64,000 nucleotides of DNA from Sipunculus nudus. Taxonomy: Eukaryota; Annelida; Sipuncula; Golfingiida; Sipunculidae. This document shows, piece by piece, positions 59,701 to 64,000 of this stretch. The translations under genes were made by a program, and so were the position numbers. Location of the stretch: NCBI GenBank assembly GCA_026874595.1, contig CM049306.1, positions 8,428,519 through 8,492,518 of the forward strand, written 5' to 3'. A model generated the notes under the pieces. That model was not told the origin of the DNA. It made no database searches and worked only from the letters and a program-made list of their open reading frames with translations. How positions within the stretch are numbered: position 1 is the first letter of the stretch; each line of letters opens with the position of its first letter.

Positions 59701-62358
59701 GTTTGATTGTGTTCAAGTCATCGCAAAACACTTCCCACTAGGTGCTTACTTCATGTTTACAAAGCAGTGGACATTGACCAGTATTTTTACCTCAGTCATG
59801 TATAAGTTATACATATGATACCAATGATAATAGTCTTCAGAGCCAGTTATGTTATACAAAGACTAGTTATTGAGAATTTGATAGTCAGCATATACTATTA
59901 AAAATGTTATCATAGTGTTACACTTTTATTTGTCAGATTGACATAACATATAACCAAAGTTTGTGTGGATATTCAGCTTGTTACTTCAACAAGTGTGGTG
60001 TTCTTCTACATAAAAAATAGATAAGAGCAATATTTTAAATAAAAAGTTGTCGCTACGCACTATGCACTGTTACATTTTTTGTATTCTCACAAGTGTTAAA
60101 TATGTGTTATTACATGTACTTTACTGAACATCTGTTTTCCAGGTGTTTTTGGAGAAGAGTTATTTGAAGTTGTAGCATGCTACTTCCCTGTTGACTTTTC
60201 ACCTGTGAGTTATATTATTAAACAAATCTACTTTCAACCATGTAAATTAATCACTTTTGTCACCACAATAATCATGTATGAAGATAAAATGTTCTAAATT
60301 GTTGGCTACTTTCCAAATACTATTGTAAATTTTAAATAAACCCAATTGAAGAGTTAATTCCTTATAAAACAAGTGAACATTTTCATCAGAATCGCAAAAG
60401 TAAATGCTTATATTGCTTTTAATAGGTAGAATAATTGGAGAGTTTGTGACTCTTATATTTAAAGTAAAGTTTTATAATTGGGGCTTTCAGTAGGTAGAAT
60501 AATTGGAGAGTGGGTGGCTCTTATATTTTATGTAAAGTCTTATGATTGGGGCTTTCAATAGGTAGAATAATTGGAGAGTGTGTGACTCTTATATTTTAAG
60601 TAAAGTCTTATGATCAGGGCTGGCAGTAGGTAGAATAATTGGAGAGTGGGTGGCTCTTATATTTTAAGTAAAGTCTTATGATCAGGGCTTTCAATAGGTA
60701 GAATAATTGGAGAGTGGGCGACTCTCATTCCAAAATTATTGAGGATCACATTAGACTGGAGCAGCCCAAGGGAAGGGTATCTGAGTCCAATTCTCAAACT
60801 TTATGTAAAATTGAATATATTTTATAGTACTGGTTAGATATAATGATCTTAGAAGATCATTCGATTATTATGAAATGTAAGTCAGTTGTCAGCACAGTGT
60901 TTACACAATTGACGGATATTTGTGGTAGTTGGTAATGGTCACTGACTGCTGTAAGAACTAGCTTTGATGCTCTCAATCATACAGCCGAAATTCATGCAAC
61001 CATTTGGGCACTTCGACCTGTGGAAGTTAGTGTCCAAAACAGATTTAAAGCACCACAGACACTTACCCACACGTTCCTGGAAGCCCAGTATGATTCATGT
61101 AATTGCCATACATTTCCAGCCTCCTAATGATCCATATGGTATTAAGAAGGAAGATCTGGTTGACCGTCTCCGTCACTGTATGAGTGCCTCCTCTAATTTT
61201 GCCGAGCACTGTCTGCCCCTGCTCCTTGAGAAGCTCACGTCCACCCTGCTCAGTGCCAAGTACGATTCCTTCACCACACTGGTAAGTAATAGTCATAACT
61301 CCTTTATAATGTTTATATTTGAACTTTATAAGTTTAAATTGTATAAATTTTCAGTTTTTGTTCATGGTCATTGTATCTAATCAGTGTTAAGGAGACATTT
61401 TTATCCTCACTTTTGCAGTGATATCACTCTCATAGTTGTGCATATATAGTTGTCTGGCCCATAAAAAGAAATTTTGCAGCATAAGCAGGTCATGAGAGAG
61501 ATTATATGCCATATATATGAAGGTAAGATAAATACTCTCAGTAGAAAATGAACTTTGTTGGAACATGAAGTAAAGTTAGTGTTTCTGCCAATAGAAAAGA
61601 AGGTGTAATTGTGTAATACAACTCAGTTATACCCTGTGATGTCATCATATTTTAGTTTTATTGAATGCTAATACCTAAATTTCTTTTGGTTTAAACTGTT
61701 ACACTTCCTGTTAATCAGGTGCAGAAACTTGTGTTCTTATGAAGAGTTTCATGAGTCATGTATATTATATTTCATTAAATCAGTAATACCGTGAAACACA
61801 CTTACTCTCTAGGTTATTGACCTTCGACACCTGACCCTGGTTGTATTTTTCAGGCTGAATGTGCTGAAGTTTACGGAGCAGCAGCACTCAAGGAATATGA
61901 GAACTCATTCTGGTCATCAATTCGTAGAGAGGTGGGTAAGACTATGACATAGGAGCCATCATGACTCAGTTAATAAACAATAAACTCAACCATGTGATAG
62001 TAATTCTATGATATACAAGGTAACACATAGAATACCTTTTTGCCACAGTATATTTGAATATGTACAATATGTATCTGTGATTACTTTCAAATTTTCACCA
62101 TATATAGGAAATGAAACCAGCAGGTTTTAGTTGAAGTTTTACCCAATGAATTTAGAAAATGACATGATAAAATGGTGGAAAATAGTCAGCCTTGCCACAT
62201 ATTCAGTATTGGTTTTGATAATACTCCACATATCAGTGATGCTCTATGATTTTGTAACTTTGTTACAGGTGTTTCAGAGCATCAGTGAAAAAGTAGAAAA
62301 GTCTGCTCTGGATGCTCTGAGGGCCATGGTCAGGACTATAGCAGCTGACAACACTGAG
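38690..62358 (+). CDS. MMS19: MMS19, cytosolic iron-sulfur assembly adaptor (N-terminal 328 residues, partial)
   Basis: The ten coding exons are 38690-38771, 51185-51233, 51929-52032, 52182-52267, 52857-53001, 59616-59741, 60143-60204, 61120-61281, 61854-61931 and 62269-62358. They sum to 984 nt and keep one open frame across all junctions, which are all GT/AG. The encoded protein aligns with the MMS19 N-terminal domain throughout: LVEALGQYLTNPEKEKR, GDRLKDHHSITPCVL, FKELHVQSLVQGDRRAFY, FVQAMDAEKDPRNLLLAF, EELFEVVACYFPVDFSPPPN, HCLPLLLEKL and FWSSIRREVFQS. MMS19 is a HEAT-repeat scaffold of the CIA targeting complex with CIAO1 and CIAO2B. It delivers Fe-S clusters to XPD, polymerases and other DNA repair enzymes. 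About 700 residues, including the C-terminal client-docking HEAT repeats, lie beyond the window. Intron 1 (12.4 kb) and intron 5 (6.6 kb) are swollen by repeats. Confidence 0.94.
39985..40080 (-). mobile_element. tRNA-like SINE head
   Basis: On the minus strand there is an A-box-like TGGCTCACTTATTAGCG, then a B-box-like GGTTCGATTCCCC about 45 bases on, as in tRNA-derived SINEs. The tail was not resolved. A decayed tRNA is the alternative. Confidence 0.45.
41701..44304 (+). mobile_element. H2 non-autonomous rolling-circle-like element, full copy 1
   Basis: It starts TTAGCTCAGCTGAC and carries a GTCCGTCGTCCGTCCGTCTG block at about 41750. It ends CAGCTGAGCGCCGTGACCCA, then TAGGTCCCTTG and TT. 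The 5' AGCTCAGCTGA is mirrored by a subterminal CAGCTGAGC followed by a hairpin-forming segment. That is the asymmetric-inverted-repeat layout of Helentron-type elements. About 2.6 kb, with no transposase. A 106-codon minus-strand frame near the hairpin end (44061-44381) is shared with other copies. Confidence 0.75.
44305..45179. other. intron sequence between repeats
   Basis: No gene or recognised repeat is seen. Confidence 0.4.
45180..46570. repeat. diverged tandem segmental duplication, about 0.7-0.9-kb unit
   Basis: Segments at 45235-45900 and 45985-46570 share 'taaggaattttctctctcaa', 'ggagtaaagatttt', 'tcccatgataaccatggttt' plus 'agtttggcc', and 'gaacaaacaaatacgaatgg'-like phrases in the same order. 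Divergence is substantial. No coding signal is seen. Confidence 0.65.
48063..50650 (+). mobile_element. H2 non-autonomous rolling-circle-like element, full copy 2
   Basis: Collinear with copy 1 over its whole length. It starts TTTTAGCTCAGCTGACTC and has a long GTCCGTCC block (48107-48165). It ends TGAGCGCCGTGACCCATAGG, then TCCCTTG. The minus-strand frame 50407-50826 overlaps the shared ORF near the end. Confidence 0.78.
50660..50935. repeat. two-copy tandem repeat, about 155-bp unit
   Basis: 'gggatgattggtacatataa' plus 'gggctccagacctattgaat' recurs 155 bp later with few changes, together with 'atatggctgc' and 'gctgattttc'. Confidence 0.8.
51014..51158. repeat. 38-bp tandem repeat, 4 copies, just upstream of MMS19 exon 2
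   Basis: Units of GATRTTTTGAGTATGTTTGT then TATTCTGATTAAA recur at about 51014, 51053, 51091 and 51128. They end about 25 bp before the acceptor of exon 2. Confidence 0.75.
51185..51233 (+). CDS. MMS19: MMS19 coding exon 2
   Basis: A 49-nt exon with acceptor TTGTAG|AGGTG and donor AGG|GTAAGT. It reads (E)VLSKDLQLLELVEAL, matching the YTVLQVVEALG region of vertebrate MMS19. Confidence 0.88.
51540..51605 (+). mobile_element. weak tRNA-like SINE head in MMS19 intron 2
   Basis: An A-box-like segment is followed by a B-box-like GCGTTTGAATCCC about 35 bases on. A weak match; no tail was recognised. Confidence 0.25.
51929..52032 (+). CDS. MMS19: MMS19 coding exon 3
   Basis: Reads GQYLTNPEKEKRQKGIKLLA and DVIHRLPYNFLSEKE, the first HEAT-like helices. 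The acceptor is TTTCAG and the donor G|GTGAGT. Confidence 0.95.
52182..52267 (+). CDS. MMS19: MMS19 coding exon 4
   Basis: Reads VTTLTVFFGDRLKDHHS and ITPCVLHGLLAL, the highly conserved DRLKDHH block. The intron before it is only 149 bp. Confidence 0.95.
52557..52742. repeat. two-copy tandem repeat, about 90-bp unit, MMS19 intron 4
   Basis: 'aagtgtctatttaggg' through 'tcaatgtggatccatgtc' occurs twice back to back with small differences. Confidence 0.9.
52857..53001 (+). CDS. MMS19: MMS19 coding exon 5
   Basis: Reads SNCVELKNDTALLMVRTIF, KELHVQSLVQGDRRAFYTIM and ANFLSTRLT. The HVQSL...DR motif is diagnostic. The donor is CCA|GTAAGT. The 6.6-kb intron that follows holds the splice-site satellite. 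Confidence 0.95.
53002..54084. other. MMS19: left part of MMS19 intron 5
   Basis: AT-rich, no gene. It holds a 14-bp C run at 53878-53891. Confidence 0.7.
54085..55010 (-). repeat. inverted copy of the R3 repeat block
   Basis: It starts GAGCTTATGCGATGGTGTGG and GTCCGTCGTCTG, then follows in reverse complement the order at about 4980-6870 ('tactatcttgaaaacggcaa', 'aaactctatcgg', 'gccaaattgtccaatatttc', 'gtggcgccacctgcat'). Confidence 0.75.
55190..55610. repeat. irregular short repeats, MMS19 intron 5
   Basis: 'ggtcaagagttcactcagtg' and 'tttatagctttggcagactg' each recur two to four times in mixed order. Confidence 0.6.
55640..56055 (+). mobile_element. truncated H1 Helitron-like element with intact 3' end
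   Basis: In forward orientation it ends with GGCAGATACACGTAGTC, then the hairpin pair GTAGTC / GACTAC, then CCATATTCTAG and T, as at the ends of the copies at 28858 and 35458. Two internal units with GGTGGYGCCACC are present. The 5' part is missing. Confidence 0.7.
56330..59615 (+). repeat. splice-acceptor satellite: about 75 tandem copies of a 43-44-bp 3' splice-site unit
   Basis: The unit is GTATGAAGAGCATGGGGAGT, then GACTTTATATAT, then TCTATTTTTCAG. The first 32 bases equal the start of MMS19 coding exon 6 (59616 onward) and the last 12 are the polypyrimidine tract and AG of an acceptor. Main variants are GTGTGAAG, AATGAAG, GGG for GGGG (43-bp units) and TTTATTTATT. In each unit TGAC lies about 22 bases before the AG, so a branch-point-like motif, tract and AG are all present. 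The array abuts the exon with no gap. The final acceptor is TAG while nearly all others are CAG. Confidence 0.97.
59616..59741 (+). CDS. MMS19: MMS19 coding exon 6
   Basis: Reads (S)MKSMGSDFIYGFVQAMDAEK and DPRNLLLAFDCVQVIAKHFP. The acceptor is TTTTTTAG. Its first 32 bases are the sequence amplified in the upstream array. The donor G|GTGCTT is weak (no A at +4, no G at +5). Confidence 0.93.
60143..60204 (+). CDS. MMS19: MMS19 coding exon 7
   Basis: Reads (G)VFGEELFEVVACYFPVDFSP; CYFP.DF.P is conserved. The acceptor is TTTCCAG and the donor CCT|GTGAGT. A short 62-nt exon. Confidence 0.94.
60424..60725. repeat. 68-bp tandem repeat, 5 copies, MMS19 intron 7
   Basis: 'ggtagaataattggagag' recurs at about 60424, 60492, 60560, 60628 and 60696, each followed by CTCTTATATTTTAAGTAAAG and a TTTCAATA-like end. 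Confidence 0.9.
61120..61281 (+). CDS. MMS19: MMS19 coding exon 8
   Basis: 54 codons: PPNDPYGIKKEDLVDRLRHC, then AEHCLPLLLEKL and LLSAKYDSFTTL. The acceptor is TTTCCAG and the donor CTG|GTAAGT. A longer open frame starting at 60964 includes intron sequence. Confidence 0.96.
61854..61931 (+). CDS. MMS19: MMS19 coding exon 9
   Basis: 26 codons, AECAEVYGAAALKEYENSFW then SSIRRE. The acceptor is TTTTTCAG and the donor GAG|GTGGGT. Confidence 0.94.
62269..62358 (+). CDS. MMS19: MMS19 coding exon 10
   Basis: 30 codons, VFQSISEKVEKSALDALRAM then VRTIAADNTE. The acceptor is TTACAG and the donor GAG|GTAGGC. It is the last MMS19 exon in the window. Confidence 0.93.
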
Positions 62359-62689
62359 GTAGGCCGAGAGTGGGCTAAATGTTTCTTTTGTAAGAAAAGT
62401 ATTGTTAATTAGTGCATATCATAGCCACATTCACAGATCCTGTTCTGAAAAAGAAAAGAAACATCTACATATGACATGACTTTTGTTATAAAAATTGTAT
62501 AAAACATTGGATGTTATTCATACCAATTTTAATGTTACAGCTATATCTGTTTTATTACGTAAACATTGATGTGAGTGTTTTCTGTATTAATGAGAATATT
62601 AATACCTGCGGTTCCTGATACGGACCCCGTCTGTGTCCAGGCCGCTCCTGCGGCCTTGCCCGCTCTTGGTTCATCTGGTCTCATCTGGT

Positions 62690-63425
62690 CCCTACCCAGA
62701 CCATTCAGTTTCTGGGCGTGGTCCTGGATTTTTGGGCCGGTCTTGTATCTCTCCCGCTCGACTTCGCGGTCAGTCTGCGCCGGCAGATCGATCCCTTCTG
62801 TCGGCTCATCATGTCAGCTCCCATCTGGCAGCTTCCATACACGGTTCTCTCAACTGGGCGGCCACGTTCATCCCTATGGGCTACCTGTTCCTCCGCCCGG
62901 TGCAGTCGCTCCTCAGCTCCGTGCGTCTCCTGGGTTCGGCATCTCCAAGTATGGCGATTCTGCCTGCCAACCAGGCCTGGCGGGCCCTCCGCCCCTGGCT
63001 CTGGCTGTCTTTTCTCCTTCGCGGTATTCCATTCAAGCAGCCTGTCGCCTTTACGATCTTTACCGACGCGTCTCGGATGGGCTGGGGTGCCCACCTGGCC
63101 GATCTTTGTATTTCCGGCCTCTGGTCTCCTCGGGAGCGTCTGCTCCATATCAATGTTCTAGAGCTCAGAGCAGTCCATCGTGCGCTCAAACGATGGTCTC
63201 TGCGCTTCCTCGACAGCCATGTTCTGGTCATGACAGACAACACGACGGTTCTTGCATATATCAACAGGCAGGGCGGCACTCGGTCACCCTCGCTTCTACG
63301 GGAAACTTATCGCCTGTTCGATCTGTGTATCCCTCTCGGTATTACACTTCAGGCTCTTCATGTCCGGGGCGCCGTGAACGTCCTTGCCGACGCCCTTGCC
63401 GGGATCGGGCAAGCACTGCACACCT
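62690..63425 (+). pseudogene. RT tail and RNase H region of the DIRS-like element, frameshifted
   Basis: The RT tail reads in the frame of codon 62721. The RNase H part reads in the frame of codon 62861, which implies an indel between about 62830 and 62860. RNase H acidic positions are visible in FTDAS, LELRAV and TDNTT. The 353-codon frame at 62575-63636 crosses the region in a third, largely non-native frame. Confidence 0.8.
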
Positions 63426-63429
63426 GCTC

Positions 63430-64000
63430 CATCTGTTGCGTAAGACGGCCTTCCTCCTGGTGCTCGCCACTGCTGGCCGTCGAGCTGAGCTTCATGCTCT
63501 CATGGCCGATCCGAAATTTTCTCAAATTGCGGCTGCCAGTTCATCAGCGGACTTTCACTTTCCTCCAGACTTTTATTGTAAATCGCAGTCTAACGATGAC
63601 CCTGCAATTTTCGTGGCACGTTCCTGCCCTGCCTAACGGCCGGTACCGGTTCGGCGCCACGAATTGCCCCGTCCGGGCCTTAAGATACTATCTTAAGGCT
63701 ACAAAATCACTCCGGGGGGGCCATAAGAAACTTTTTATTTCTTCCAAATTGGGTGCAGGCACCAAAGAAATAAGTCCTATTACTATCAGTAACTGGATAA
63801 AGGCTACTATCATCGCCGCCCATGACTCTTTACGTCCGGCTGACTTCCAGTCCTTCCATGTCACGGCTCATGAGGTCAGGGCTATCGCCTCGTCCTTCGC
63901 TCACCTTTCGGGTGTGTCTCCTGCCGCGCTGGTCAAAATGGGTATCTGGAAGTCCCACGTTTACTCAATTTTACCTCAAGGACGTCCGCCTGCAGGACTC
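63430..64000 (+). pseudogene. tyrosine recombinase domain of the DIRS-like element, frameshifted, partial
   Basis: The first part (catalytic Arg in AGRRAELHAL) is in the frame of codon 63442. The second part (CPVRALRYYL to HEVRAIASS and the GIWKS segment) is in the frame of codon 63665. The indel lies near 63630. The final catalytic Tyr should be near or beyond the window end. Confidence 0.8.

Larger units (their letters stand above)
62605..64000 (+). mobile_element. DIRS-like tyrosine-recombinase retrotransposon, 5'-truncated and cut by the window edge
   Basis: Composition jumps abruptly from AT-rich intron to GC-rich at about 62605. In order the DNA encodes the end of a reverse transcriptase (QFLGVVLDFW), an RNase H domain (FTDASRMGWGAHL, INVLELRAV, DNTTVLAYINRQGGT, NVLADALA) and a tyrosine recombinase (KTAFLLVLATAGRRAELHAL; CPVRALRYYLKATKS; HEVRAIASS with the H-x-x-R pair). 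RT-RNase H followed by a tyrosine recombinase defines DIRS/Ngaro-type elements. It lies in MMS19 intron 10, same strand. The RT catalytic core is absent, so the 5' end is truncated. Confidence 0.88.

Noticed and set aside
62575-63636. 353-codon plus-strand reading frame as a single gene
   Set aside because: Recognisable DIRS-type motifs lie in the other two frames over most of this span. The frame is largely a shadow of a frameshifted retroelement.

Overview
The window is animal nuclear DNA: AT-rich, with introns bounded by GT/AG and many nested non-autonomous repeats. The repeat style (short elements with GTCCGTCC blocks, hairpin ends and a tRNA-derived V-core-like SINE) suggests a lophotrochozoan, most likely a bivalve mollusc. 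That placement is an inference from the sequence.

Two conserved genes are supported, and they lie head to head. On the minus strand a complete ubiquitin domain-containing protein gene (UBTD1/UBTD2 family) has three coding exons (38381-38315, 31377-31141, 25645-25242) and encodes 235 residues. On the plus strand are the first ten coding exons of MMS19 (38690 to 62358), giving 328 residues in an unbroken phase. MMS19 is the HEAT-repeat adaptor of cytosolic iron-sulfur protein assembly, and its gene runs off the right edge. The two start codons are 308 bp apart, so a shared bidirectional promoter is likely. The vertebrate UBTD1 and MMS19 genes are also neighbours, so this looks like an ancient divergent pair. 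One gene acts in ubiquitin signalling and the other in Fe-S delivery to DNA repair enzymes; no direct joint function is visible here.

Layout: 1-25.2 kb is the 3' flank of UBTD, with repeats, microsatellites and no convincing gene. 25.2-38.4 kb is UBTD, with a 30-bp minisatellite, a MITE, a nested Helitron-like insertion and a SINE in its introns. 38.4-38.7 kb is the divergent promoter. 38.7-51.2 kb is MMS19 intron 1, with two full-length 2.6-kb elements. 51.2-62.4 kb holds MMS19 coding exons 2-10. 62.6-64.0 kb is a GC-rich, frameshifted tyrosine-recombinase (DIRS-like) retrotransposon fragment in MMS19 intron 10, cut by the window edge.

The most unusual feature is a tandem array of about 75 units of 43-44 bp at 56330-59615, ending directly at MMS19 coding exon 6. 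Each unit consists of the first 32 bases of that exon plus the last 12 bases of the intron before it. It is therefore a satellite built from a 3' splice site, and each unit carries its own branch-point-like TGAC, pyrimidine tract and CAG. Several repeat families also share rolling-circle (Helitron/Helentron-like) architecture, including one insertion whose empty site can be reconstructed from a paralogous repeat in the same window.
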